Positions 34,058 through 41,549 of a DNA stretch of 64,000 bases are shown one piece after another. The notes below the pieces were generated by a model. It was not told where the DNA came from. It ran no database searches and saw only the letters and a list, made by a program, of their open reading frames with translations. Both the position numbers and the translations under genes were made by a program. Source of the stretch: Solwaraspora sp. WMMD792 (GTDB lineage: Bacteria; Actinomycetota; Actinomycetes; Mycobacteriales; Micromonosporaceae); NCBI RefSeq assembly GCF_029626105.1, contig NZ_JARUBH010000009.1, positions 930,001 to 994,000 of the forward strand, written 5' to 3'. How positions within the stretch are numbered: the stretch's first letter is position 1; the number at the start of each line of letters is the position of its first letter.

Positions 34058-34936
34058 TTGGACCGCTTCCTCTTCCTCACCCTCGACGGGCTGTCGCGAG
34101 GCGCGGTCTACGCCGCGTTCGCGCTGGCCCTCGTCCTGATCTGGCGGGCCGCCCGGGCGGTCAACTTCGCCCAGGGCGCGATGGCCGCCGCCACCGCGTA
34201 CGTCGGCTACGGCGTCGCCGCCGCGACCGGCTCGTACTGGATCGGCTTCCTGACCGCGATCGCCGCCGGTCTGCTGCTCGGCGCCGCCGTCGAGCGGATC
34301 GTCATGCGGCACGTCGGGCACGCCTCCCCGCTCAGCCCGGTGATCGTGGCGCTCGGGCTGGTCCTGGTCATCCAGGCCGCGCTGGGCATCGTGTACGGCA
34401 ACGAGTTCCGCCCGGCGCCGACGCCGCTGTCCCGCTCCGCCGTCACGGTCGGCGGGCTGCGCCTGCTCTCCCCGTACGATCTGTTCGTCTTCGGCGCCGT
34501 CGGGGTCGTCGTGGTCGCGCTGGCGTGGATCTTCGCCCGGACCGCCGTCGGCCTGCGGATGAGGGCGGCGGCCTTCGCCCCGGACGTGGCCCGGTTGCTC
34601 GGGGTACGGGTCGGCGGGATGCTCACCCTCGGCTGGGCGCTCGCGTCGGCCGTCGGGGCGCTCGCCGCGATGCTGATCGTCCCCACCGAGCTCGGCCTGC
34701 ACCCGAACGCGATGGACCTGGTCTTCGTCTCGGCGTTCACCTCGGCCGTGGTCGGTGGTCTGGAGAGCCCACCCGGGGCGGTGGTCGGTGGCCTCGCCGT
34801 CGGTCTGGCCCTGTCCTACGTGGGCGGCTACGTGGGCAGCGACGTCACCCCGCTCGCCGTCCTGACACTGCTGCTGGCGGTGCTGCTGATCCGACCGGGC
34901 GGACTGTTCGCCACGACGACGGCGAGGCAGGTGTGA
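34058..34936 (+). CDS. LIV-type ABC transporter permease (LivH-like)
   Basis: 292 residues from TTG at 34058, chosen because AGGAGG lies five bases before it. About eight membrane segments. The start LTLDGLSRGAVYAAFALALVLIW, seen as DGLSRGAVYAAFALALVLIW, is typical of LivH (G-x-x-x-G-A-x-Y-A-L-x-A). VNFAQGAMAA is the family's N-F-A-x-G motif. The end VVGGLESPPGAVVGGLAVGL, with the GG-x-x-S/P-G-A-x-x-G pattern, is the cytoplasmic coupling region. It overlaps livM by four bases (GTGA). Confidence 0.88.
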   Translation: MDRFLFLTLDGLSRGAVYAAFALALVLIWRAARAVNFAQGAMAAATAYVGYGVAAATGSYWIGFLTAIAAGLLLGAAVERIVMRHVGHASPLSPVIVALGLVLVIQAALGIVYGNEFRPAPTPLSRSAVTVGGLRLLSPYDLFVFGAVGVVVVALAWIFARTAVGLRMRAAAFAPDVARLLGVRVGGMLTLGWALASAVGALAAMLIVPTELGLHPNAMDLVFVSAFTSAVVGGLESPPGAVVGGLAVGLALSYVGGYVGSDVTPLAVLTLLLAVLLIRPGGLFATTTARQV

Positions 34937-35985
34937 GCGCCTACACGTTGCCCCGTCACCTCGGCCTGCTCGCCGTCGGCGTACTGGCGGTGTTGGCGAC
35001 CAGCTACCTGCTGGAGCCGTACCGGCTGTTCCAGGCCGCGACCGTGGCCGCCTTCCTCTGCGCCACCGCCGGCCTGACCATCCTCACCGGCCTGAGTGGG
35101 CAGCTCTCCCTCGGCCACGGTGCGCTGATGGCGGTCGGCGCCTACAGCCTGGCGCTCAGCCAGCGTGCCCTCGCCGAGCGCGGCCTGACCGGCGGCGGGG
35201 CGCTGCCGATCTCGCTGCTGGTGGCGGTGCTGGTCACCACCGCCCTCGGCGCGGTGATCGGGGTGGCGGCCGCCCGCATCCGGGGGCCCTACCTGGCGGG
35301 CGTCACGCTGACCGTGGCGATCGCGGTGCCCGCGCTGACGGTCACCTTCAGTGGGGTCTTCAATGGCGAGCAAGGGCTCGCGGTGCCGCTCGCGCCACCG
35401 CCGGGCGTCCTCGGGCCGTACTTCCCGTACGAGCGGTGGCAGCTCTGGCTGGCGGCGGCGGTGACCCTGCTCGCGTTGCTGCTGCTGACGAACCTGGTCC
35501 GGAGCCGGTACGGCCGGCTGCTGCGCGCGGTCCGCGACGACGAGGTCGCCGCCGGCCTGGCCGGCCTGCCGGTGGCCGGCATCCGGGTGCTCGCCTTCGT
35601 GGTCAGCGCCGCCGCCGCCGGACTTGGCGGGGCGCTGCTCGCGTTGCTGACCCAGAACGTCTCCCCGGGAGCGTTCTCGCTGGCCCTGTCACTCTCCCTG
35701 CTGACGGCGGTGGTGGTCGGCGGGCTCGGCCGGCTCGCCGGAGCAGCCTGGGGCGCGCTGCTGCTGGTGGCGTTGCCGGAGCTGACCCACAGCCTCGCCG
35801 AGGCGCTGCCGTTGACACCGGCGTTGGCGCACCGGATGGAGGGCAACCTGCCGTTGGCGATCTTCGGGCTCACCCTCGTCCTCGTCGTGATCGTCGCACC
35901 CGGTGGGGTGCAGGGACACCTGTCCCGGCTGGCCCATGCCGCGTGGACGCGGCTGCCGCATCGGGCGGCACCACCGACCACCTGA
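34933..35985 (+). CDS. LIV-type ABC transporter permease (LivM-like)
   Basis: 350 residues from GTG at 34933, coupled to LivH by GTGA. About ten hydrophobic segments. Diagnostic parts are LTGLSGQLSLGHGALMAVGAY (S-L-G-H-x-A-F pattern), seen as GLSGQLSLGHGALMAVGAY, the loop AVRDDEVAAGLAGLPVAGIRVLAF, seen as VRDDEVAAGLAGLPV, which contacts the ATPase, and VVVGGLGRLAGAAWGALLL. A run of 16-base tandem repeats follows before the binding-protein gene. Confidence 0.88.
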   Translation: MSAYTLPRHLGLLAVGVLAVLATSYLLEPYRLFQAATVAAFLCATAGLTILTGLSGQLSLGHGALMAVGAYSLALSQRALAERGLTGGGALPISLLVAVLVTTALGAVIGVAAARIRGPYLAGVTLTVAIAVPALTVTFSGVFNGEQGLAVPLAPPPGVLGPYFPYERWQLWLAAAVTLLALLLLTNLVRSRYGRLLRAVRDDEVAAGLAGLPVAGIRVLAFVVSAAAAGLGGALLALLTQNVSPGAFSLALSLSLLTAVVVGGLGRLAGAAWGALLLVALPELTHSLAEALPLTPALAHRMEGNLPLAIFGLTLVLVVIVAPGGVQGHLSRLAHAAWTRLPHRAAPPTT

Positions 35986-35996
35986 CCACCCGACCG

Positions 35997-36099
35997 CCGC
36001 ACCCGTACCGACCCGCACCCGTACCGACCCGCACCCGTACCGACCCGCACCTGTACCGACCCGCACCTGTACCGACCCGCACCCGTACTGACCCGCACC
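35997..36099. repeat. Six 16-base tandem repeats between livM and the binding-protein gene
   Basis: Unit CCGCACCCGTACCGAC, copies starting at 35997, 36013, 36029, 36045, 36061 and 36077 plus a 7-base partial. Two copies have C to T at position 8, one at position 13. It fills most of the 164-base intercistronic gap. Confidence 0.95.
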
Positions 36100-36149
36100 G
36101 ATCAAGCACACCGTCACGACCACGCCAGCATCGAGAGAGGTGTCCGTCG

Positions 36150-37427
36150 ATGTCACCCACCCTTCGTCGCGGTCTCGCGTCCGCCGCGTCCCTGACCCTG
36201 CTCCTCGGTCTCGCCGCCTGCGGCGCCGATCCCGGTGACGATTCCGGCGTCGCGACGCCCGGCGTCACCGACACCGAGATCCTGGTCGGCACCCACATGC
36301 CGTTGACCGGGCCGGCCTCGGCCGGATACTCCACGATCGCGCCCGCCACCCGGGCGTACTTCGAGCACGTCAACGAGGCCGGTGGGGTGTACGGCCGGAA
36401 GATCAACTACAAGATCATGGACGACGGCTACAACCCGGCCACCACTCAGCAGGTGGTGCGGGAACTCGTCCTGCGGGACGGCGTCTTCGCCGTCCTCAAC
36501 GGGCTCGGCACCCCTACCCACACGGGCGTGCTCGACTTCCTGCACACCAACCGGGTCCCCGATCTGTTCGTCGCCTCGGGCAGCCGTACCTGGGACCAGC
36601 CGCAGAAGTATCCCGGCACCTTCGGGTTCAACCCGGACTACATCGTCGAAGGGAAGATCCTGGCCAGCCACGTGGCGGAGAACTTCGCCGGCAGAACGGT
36701 CTGCTTCTTCGGCCAGGACGACGACTTCGGCCGGGACAGCCTGGTCGGGGTGGAGAAGATCCTGGGCCCGGTGACCGACAAGCAGACGTACGTCACCAGC
36801 AACACCAACGTGGCACCACAGATCGGTGCGCTCAAGGCCGCCGGCTGTCAGGTGGTGATCCTGGCGACGGTGCCCGGTTTCACCGCGCTCGCCATCGGCA
36901 CCGCCGCCCGGATCGGCTTCCAACCGCAGTGGGTGGTCTCGAACGTCGGCGCAGACCACCTGACCCTGGCCAGCCAACTCGGTGAGGCGGCCGGGCTGCT
37001 GGAGGGCCTGATCGGCGTCAACTACCTGCCGATGCACAACGACGAGACGAATCCGTGGATCGTGCTGTTCCGCCAGATCCACGAGAAGTACAACGCGGAC
37101 GCGCCGTTCGACGGCAACACGGTGTACGGGATGGCGGTCGGCTACGTCTTCGTCCAGGCGCTCCAGGCGGCCGGACCCGATCTGACCCGTACGGCGCTGG
37201 TCGAGGCGGTCGAGCGGGGTGGCTTCGAAGGCCCGGGACTGGCCCCGCTGCGCTTCTCCGCCACCGACCACTCCGGGTACGGCGGGCAGCGGCTGACCCG
37301 GGTCAGCGGTGGGACGCAGGAGTACTTCGGGCCGACGTACGAGACGGATCCGGCCGATGGTCCGGTGAACGAGTACCCCGGCGAGTCGGCCACCCCGCCG
37401 GCCGACGGGATCCCGTCGGCGCCCTGA
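36150..37427 (+). CDS. LIV-type ABC transporter substrate-binding lipoprotein
   Basis: 425 residues preceded by GAGAGAGG. Signal peptide with lipobox LAAC, Cys24 lipidated. The type I periplasmic-binding fold reads TDTEILVGTHMPLTGPASAG, then GGVYGRKINYKIMDDGYNP and FVASGSRTWDQPQKYPGTFG, seen as GSRTWDQPQKYPGTFG, all typical of LivK/aliphatic amidase-sensor proteins. C-terminal LVEAVERGGFEG and an open tail rich in Pro/Glu. It captures the ligand outside the cell for the two permeases. Ligand unknown; the surrounding enzymes suggest an acid that is later activated with CoA. Confidence 0.9.
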   Translation: MSPTLRRGLASAASLTLLLGLAACGADPGDDSGVATPGVTDTEILVGTHMPLTGPASAGYSTIAPATRAYFEHVNEAGGVYGRKINYKIMDDGYNPATTQQVVRELVLRDGVFAVLNGLGTPTHTGVLDFLHTNRVPDLFVASGSRTWDQPQKYPGTFGFNPDYIVEGKILASHVAENFAGRTVCFFGQDDDFGRDSLVGVEKILGPVTDKQTYVTSNTNVAPQIGALKAAGCQVVILATVPGFTALAIGTAARIGFQPQWVVSNVGADHLTLASQLGEAAGLLEGLIGVNYLPMHNDETNPWIVLFRQIHEKYNADAPFDGNTVYGMAVGYVFVQALQAAGPDLTRTALVEAVERGGFEGPGLAPLRFSATDHSGYGGQRLTRVSGGTQEYFGPTYETDPADGPVNEYPGESATPPADGIPSAP

Positions 37428-37442
37428 GCCGCCTTCGGCGGC
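37428..37442. terminator. 6-bp hairpin between convergent genes
   Basis: GCCGCC-TTC-GGCGGC, directly after the stop codon of the binding-protein gene and two bases before the end of the convergent thiolase gene. Confidence 0.6.
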
Positions 37443-37444
37443 GG

Positions 37445-38653
37445 TCAGGCCAGCCGTTCGATGATCAGGGCCATGCCCTGGCCGCCGCCGACGCACATGG
37501 TCACCAGCCCGGTCTGCCGGTCGTGCCAGCGCAGCGAGTTGATCATCGTGGTGGTGAGCCGGGCACCGGTCATGCCGAACGGGTGTCCGACCGCGATCGC
37601 GCCGCCGTTGACGTTGAGCCGGTCCCAGTCGACCCCCAACTCCTCGGCGCTCGGCACCACCTGCGCGGCGAACGCCTCGTTGATCTCCACCAGGTCGATG
37701 TCGTCGATGGACATGCCGGCCCGGGCCAGCGCCCGCCGGGACGCCTCCACCGGCCCCAGACCCATGATCTCCGGCGAGAGTCCACTCAGACCGGTGGCGA
37801 CGATCCTGGCCAGCGGCCGGATGCCGAGGTCGCGGGCCCGGGTGTCGGACATGATCACCAGAGCGGCGGCCCCGTCGTTGAGCGGGCAGGCGTTGCCGGC
37901 GGTGACCGTGCCGTCCGGACGGAACCGCGGGGCCAGCGCGGCCACCGCGTCCAGGGTGACGCCGGGCCGTGGTCCGTCGTCGGCGGTGACCACCGTACCG
38001 TCGGGCACGGTGACCGGGGTGATCTCCCGGGCCCAGAAACCGGTCGCGGCGGCCTGCTCGGCGCGGTTCTGCGAGCGGACCGCGAACTCGTCCTGGCGTC
38101 GCCGGCTGACCCCGCGCAGCCGGGCCACGTTCTCGGCGGTCTGCCCCATGGCGATGTAGACGTCGGGCAGCGCGCCGTCGTCGCGCGGGTCCCGCCAGGG
38201 CGGGGTGTCGGCGCCGGCCCGCTCCGCGGTACGGGCCCGTGCCCCGGCGAACGCCGGGTTGGTGACGTCCGGCTGCCCTTCGGGGTACCGGGACACGCAC
38301 TCCACGCCGGCGGAGATGAATGCGTCGCCCTCGCCGGCCCGGATGGCGTGCAGGGCCATCCGGGTGGTCTGCACGGACGAGGCGCAGTACCGGGTGACGG
38401 TGGTGCCGGGCAGTTGGTCGTGGCCGAGCAGGGTGGCGACCACTCGGGCGAGGTTGTGTCCCTGCTCGCCGACGGGCTGCCCGCATCCGAGCATCAGGTC
38501 GTCGAGTTGGTCGGCGGGCAGTTCGGGGACCTGGTCGAGTGCGGCCCGGACGATGGCGGCGGCCAGGTCGTCCGGGCGCAGGTCCCGCAGCGAACCCTTG
38601 GCGGCCCGCCCGATCGGTGAGCGGGCGGCGGCGACGATCACTGCGTCGGGCAT
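37445..38653 (-). CDS. Thiolase (acetyl-CoA acyltransferase)
   Basis: 402 residues. Cleaves 3-ketoacyl-CoA with CoA, the last step of a beta-oxidation round. The acyl-enzyme cysteine is in TRYCASSVQTTRMAL near residue 89; the catalytic histidine in GGAIAVGHPFGMTGAR and the second cysteine in MCVGGGQGMAL near the C-terminus are intact. The start VIVAAARSPIGRAAKGSL is standard. It stands alone on the minus strand. Its promoter region carries the GCACTGACAGTGC palindrome shared with the transporter, so the two are likely co-regulated. Confidence 0.94.
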   Translation of the reverse strand: MPDAVIVAAARSPIGRAAKGSLRDLRPDDLAAAIVRAALDQVPELPADQLDDLMLGCGQPVGEQGHNLARVVATLLGHDQLPGTTVTRYCASSVQTTRMALHAIRAGEGDAFISAGVECVSRYPEGQPDVTNPAFAGARARTAERAGADTPPWRDPRDDGALPDVYIAMGQTAENVARLRGVSRRRQDEFAVRSQNRAEQAAATGFWAREITPVTVPDGTVVTADDGPRPGVTLDAVAALAPRFRPDGTVTAGNACPLNDGAAALVIMSDTRARDLGIRPLARIVATGLSGLSPEIMGLGPVEASRRALARAGMSIDDIDLVEINEAFAAQVVPSAEELGVDWDRLNVNGGAIAVGHPFGMTGARLTTTMINSLRWHDRQTGLVTMCVGGGQGMALIIERLA

Positions 38654-38682
38654 GGCAGACTCCTTCGCGTGGCGCTATTTAT

Positions 38683-38695
38683 GCACTGACAGTGC
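38683..38695. promoter_or_regulatory. Palindromic operator GCACTGACAGTGC upstream of thiolase
   Basis: Perfect 13-base inverted repeat 30 bases upstream of the thiolase start. On the minus strand TTGACT lies upstream at a distance that would put the palindrome on the -10 region. The core CACTGACAGTG equals that in the transporter promoter at 32406-32418. Confidence 0.65.
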
Positions 38696-38748
38696 TTCTA
38701 TCTTGTCTAGAAGTCAATGCGTCTGGCGGCCGCTTAGTGGCTGTACAG

Positions 38749-38794
38749 ATGGGATATCTCATTGTTGACGAGGTGAAGGTCCCTCTCGTACTAT
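38749..38794 (+). promoter_or_regulatory. Promoter of the SDR-kinase-ACAD operon with a second palindrome
   Basis: TTGACG (38765-38770), 18-base spacer, TACTAT (38789-38794), then seven bases to the ATG at 38802, so the mRNA is leaderless. Upstream, ATGGGATATCTCAT (38749-38762) is a 14-base inverted repeat with two unpaired positions and may be an operator. Confidence 0.55.
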
Positions 38795-38801
38795 ACGCAC
38801 T

Positions 38802-39572
38802 ATGAGTGAAGCTTGCGGCAGGCTTTCCGGGCGGGTCGCGCTGGTGACCGGGGCCAGCCGCGGGATCGGGCTGGCCATCGCCCGCCGGCTGGTCGCCGAG
38901 GGCGCCCGGGTCGGCCTCACCGCCCGGCGGGCCGGCGCCCTGGACGAGGCGGTCGCCGCCCTCGGTGGTCCGGATCACGCCGTGGCGGTCCCCGGCGGAA
39001 CCGACGATCCGGACCACCGCGCCGCCGCGGTACGCCAGGTCACCGAGACCTTCGGGCCGGTGGACGTCCTGGTCAACAACGCCGGGATCAACCCGGTCCA
39101 CGGCCCGCTGGCCGGGCTCGACCTGGCGGCCGCCCGCAAACTGCTGGAGGTCAACCTGCTCGGCGCCCTCGGCTGGGTGCAGCAGGTCTGCGCCGCCGGG
39201 ATGACCGACCGGGGCGGCTGCGTCGTCAACGTCTCGTCGATCGCCGGGCTGCGGCCGTCGCCGGGCATCGCGTTCTACGGCGTGACGAAGGCCGCCGTCA
39301 ACCACCTCACCGCCAGCCTTGCCGTCGAACTCGCCCCGTCGGTGCGGGTGAACGCCGTCGCCCCCGCCGTGGTCCGGACCCGGTTCGCCGCCGCCCTCTA
39401 CGAAGGGCGGGAGGAGGAGGTCGCCCGGGCGTACCCGCTGCGTCGGCTCGGCGAGCCGACCGACGTGGCCGGTGCCGTCGCCTTCCTCGCCTCGGCCGAC
39501 GCGGCCTGGATCACCGGCCAGACCCTGGTCGTGGACGGCGGGATCTCGCTGGCCAGCCGGACCACCGGGTGA
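38802..39572 (+). CDS. Short-chain dehydrogenase/reductase (FabG-like)
   Basis: 256 residues. NAD(P)-dependent oxidoreductase of the classical SDR type. Cofactor loop TGASRGIGLAIA, NNAGINPVHGP, catalytic serine in NVSSIAGL and Y-x-x-x-K in FYGVTKAAVNHL. The end WITGQTLVVDGGISLA is classical. It is the first gene of an operon of two SDRs, an APH-like kinase, an ACAD and a TetR gene. In the levulinate (lva) pathway one SDR reduces a 4-ketoacyl-CoA to 4-hydroxyacyl-CoA; this or the next gene could play that part. Confidence 0.9.
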   Translation: MSEACGRLSGRVALVTGASRGIGLAIARRLVAEGARVGLTARRAGALDEAVAALGGPDHAVAVPGGTDDPDHRAAAVRQVTETFGPVDVLVNNAGINPVHGPLAGLDLAAARKLLEVNLLGALGWVQQVCAAGMTDRGGCVVNVSSIAGLRPSPGIAFYGVTKAAVNHLTASLAVELAPSVRVNAVAPAVVRTRFAAALYEGREEEVARAYPLRRLGEPTDVAGAVAFLASADAAWITGQTLVVDGGISLASRTTG

Positions 39573-40477
39573 GCGGACCGGGACTGGCCGTCGCCGGTGC
39601 GCGGGTGGTGGTGACCGGTGCCGGGTCCGGCATCGGTGCCGCGTTGGCCGCCCGGTTCGTGGCCGGCGGCGCCCGGGTCGTCGTCAACGACATCGCCTCC
39701 GACGCCGTGCGTGCCGTCGCCACCCGACTCGGCGCGGCAGCCTTCCCCGCCGACGTGGCGGAGCCGGCGGCGGTGTCCGCCCTGGTCGGCTATGCCCGAC
39801 GACATCTCGGCGGCATCGATCTGTACTGCGGTAACGCCGGTGTCGCCGGGAACGGCCCGGGGGAGCCGACCGACGAGGTCTGGCACCGCGCCTGGCAGGT
39901 CAACGTGATGTCCCACGTGTACGCCGCCCGGGAGTTGCTCCCACACTGGCTCGCCGCCGGCCGGGGCCGACTGCTCGTCACCGCCTCCGCCGCCGGCCTG
40001 CTCACCATGCTCGGCAACGCTCCGTACTCGGTGACCAAGCATGCCGCCGTCGGCTACGCGGAGTGGTTGCGGGCCACCTACGCGCACCGCGGTGTGACCG
40101 TCCAGTTGCTCTGCCCGCGTGGGGTGCGCACCCCGATGCTGGCGGCCGGCGGGGACCGGGCCGCCGCCCAGCTCGACGACGACGCCGTCACCCCCGAGCA
40201 GGTCGCCGACGCTGTCGGAGAGGCCCTGACCGACGACCGGTTCCTGGTCCTGCCACATCCGGAGGTCGCCACGTACCACGCCCGCCGGGCCGCCGATCCG
40301 CAGCGCTGGCTGCGGACGATGAACCGTGCGCAGCGGGAGCTGGAGCGACGCGGCGACCTGCCCGGTGCGGTGCCGCGACCGGCGGACGGTGCGGTGCCGC
40401 GACCAGCGGACGGTGTGGTGCCGCGACCGGCGGACGGTGTGGTGCCGCGAGTAGCGGACGGCGCGGCCGATGACTGA
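39569..40477 (+). CDS. Short-chain dehydrogenase/reductase with repetitive tail
   Basis: 302 residues from GTG at 39569, overlapping the previous stop (GTGA). Cofactor loop TGAGSGIGAALAAR, NDIASD cofactor-selecting acidic strand, CGNAGVAG, catalytic S in VTASAAGLL and YSVTKHAAVGYAEW. The core ends near residue 265. The tail is four 8-residue repeats of the form AVPRPADG encoded by a 24-base minisatellite, and reads into the kinase gene by eight bases. Reaction unknown; likely oxidises or reduces a hydroxyacyl-CoA intermediate. Confidence 0.86.
   Translation: MSGPGLAVAGARVVVTGAGSGIGAALAARFVAGGARVVVNDIASDAVRAVATRLGAAAFPADVAEPAAVSALVGYARRHLGGIDLYCGNAGVAGNGPGEPTDEVWHRAWQVNVMSHVYAARELLPHWLAAGRGRLLVTASAAGLLTMLGNAPYSVTKHAAVGYAEWLRATYAHRGVTVQLLCPRGVRTPMLAAGGDRAAAQLDDDAVTPEQVADAVGEALTDDRFLVLPHPEVATYHARRAADPQRWLRTMNRAQRELERRGDLPGAVPRPADGAVPRPADGVVPRPADGVVPRVADGAADD
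40364..40459. repeat. 24-base minisatellite in the SDR C-terminus
   Basis: Four in-frame copies starting at 40364, 40388, 40412 and 40436, each coding G-x-V-P-R-x-A-D. The 24-base period keeps the frame. Confidence 0.9.
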
Positions 40478-41549
40478 GCTGCCGGGCCTGGACCTGACCC
40501 GGCTCGCCGCCCACCTCGACCGGGCCGGGCCGGGGTTGTTCGGCGGGGCGCTGACCGGCGAGGTGATCGCGGGCGGTCGGTCCAACCTGACCTATCGGGT
40601 CAGCGACGGGCGACGGACGCTGGTCCTCCGTCGTCCGCCGCTGGGACACGTCCTGGCCACCGCGCACGACATGGGGCGGGAGGTCCGGGTGCTGCGGGCA
40701 CTCGCGACCACCGCGGTGCCGGTCCCCGCGATACTGCACCACTGCCCGGATCCCGGCCCGGTCGGTGCGCCTTTCTACCTCATGGAGTTCGTGCCGGGGC
40801 CGGTCCACCGCACCGCAGCGGAGCTGGCCCGGCTCGGGCCGGCGGGGGTCCGCACGCTGGCCCTGGCACTCGTCGACACCCTGGCCGACCTGCACGCGAT
40901 CGACCCCGCCGGGGTGGGGCTGGCCGGCTTCGGTGTCCCGGTCGGCTTCGCCGCCCGGCAGGTGCGCCGCTGGAAGCGGCAACTGGACGCCTCCCGCAGC
41001 CGGGACCTGCCGGGCGTCGACGAACTGCACGCCCGGCTGGCCGCGTCCGTACCGACCGCCGGGCCCGGCACCGTGCTGCACGGCGACCTGCGGGCGGACA
41101 ACGTGGTGGTGGGCGATCTGCGGGCGGACGTCGGTCCGGCCGGCGGACACGGTCCGGGCGGGGGGCACGGTCCGGGCGGGGGTCACGGTCCGGTCGGGGG
41201 TACGCCGGGCGGTCGGCGTCCGATCCGGGCCGTGCTGGACTGGGAGATGTCCACCCTCGGGGACCCGCTGACCGACCTCGGGCTGACCCTGGTGCACGCC
41301 GGGCGGGTCCGGGTGCCGGGGCAGCCCGGCACCGACGAGCTGGCCGCCCGGTACGCCCGACGCAGCGGCCGGTCCCTGGACGACCTGCCCTGGTACCTCG
41401 CCTTCGGTGCGTACAAGCTCGCCGTCATCCTCGAGGGCGTCCACTACCGCTACGTACGCGGCCAGACCGTCGGCGAGGGATTTGACACGGTCGGTCAGCG
41501 GGTGCTTCCGCTGGTCGCCCAGGGACTACGCGAGTTGGCGAGGCGCTGA
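40470..41549 (+). CDS. APH-like phosphotransferase, LvaA / ACAD10-11 kinase-domain type
   Basis: 359 residues. Kinase fold of the aminoglycoside-phosphotransferase superfamily: GGRSNLTYRVSDGRRTLVLRRPP at the nucleotide loop, seen as AGGRSNLTYRVSDG, Brenner motif VLHGDLRADNVVV, and DFG-equivalent AVLDWEMSTLGDPLTDLG. This branch occurs with acyl-CoA dehydrogenases; P. putida LvaA phosphorylates 4-hydroxyacyl-CoA. Between the Brenner motif and LDWE lies an extra glycine/histidine repeat (GGHGPGGGHGPGGGHGP) from an 18-base repeat. Starts inside the SDR gene and its stop shares one base with the ACAD start. Confidence 0.88.
   Translation: MTELPGLDLTRLAAHLDRAGPGLFGGALTGEVIAGGRSNLTYRVSDGRRTLVLRRPPLGHVLATAHDMGREVRVLRALATTAVPVPAILHHCPDPGPVGAPFYLMEFVPGPVHRTAAELARLGPAGVRTLALALVDTLADLHAIDPAGVGLAGFGVPVGFAARQVRRWKRQLDASRSRDLPGVDELHARLAASVPTAGPGTVLHGDLRADNVVVGDLRADVGPAGGHGPGGGHGPGGGHGPVGGTPGGRRPIRAVLDWEMSTLGDPLTDLGLTLVHAGRVRVPGQPGTDELAARYARRSGRSLDDLPWYLAFGAYKLAVILEGVHYRYVRGQTVGEGFDTVGQRVLPLVAQGLRELARR

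Noticed and set aside
35997-36099. CRISPR-like regular repeats
   Set aside because: The 16-base units are directly adjacent with no spacers, so this is a minisatellite, not a CRISPR array.
36153-38486. 777-residue minus-strand frame across the binding protein and thiolase
   Set aside because: It spans two real genes in the wrong frame and shows no family motif.
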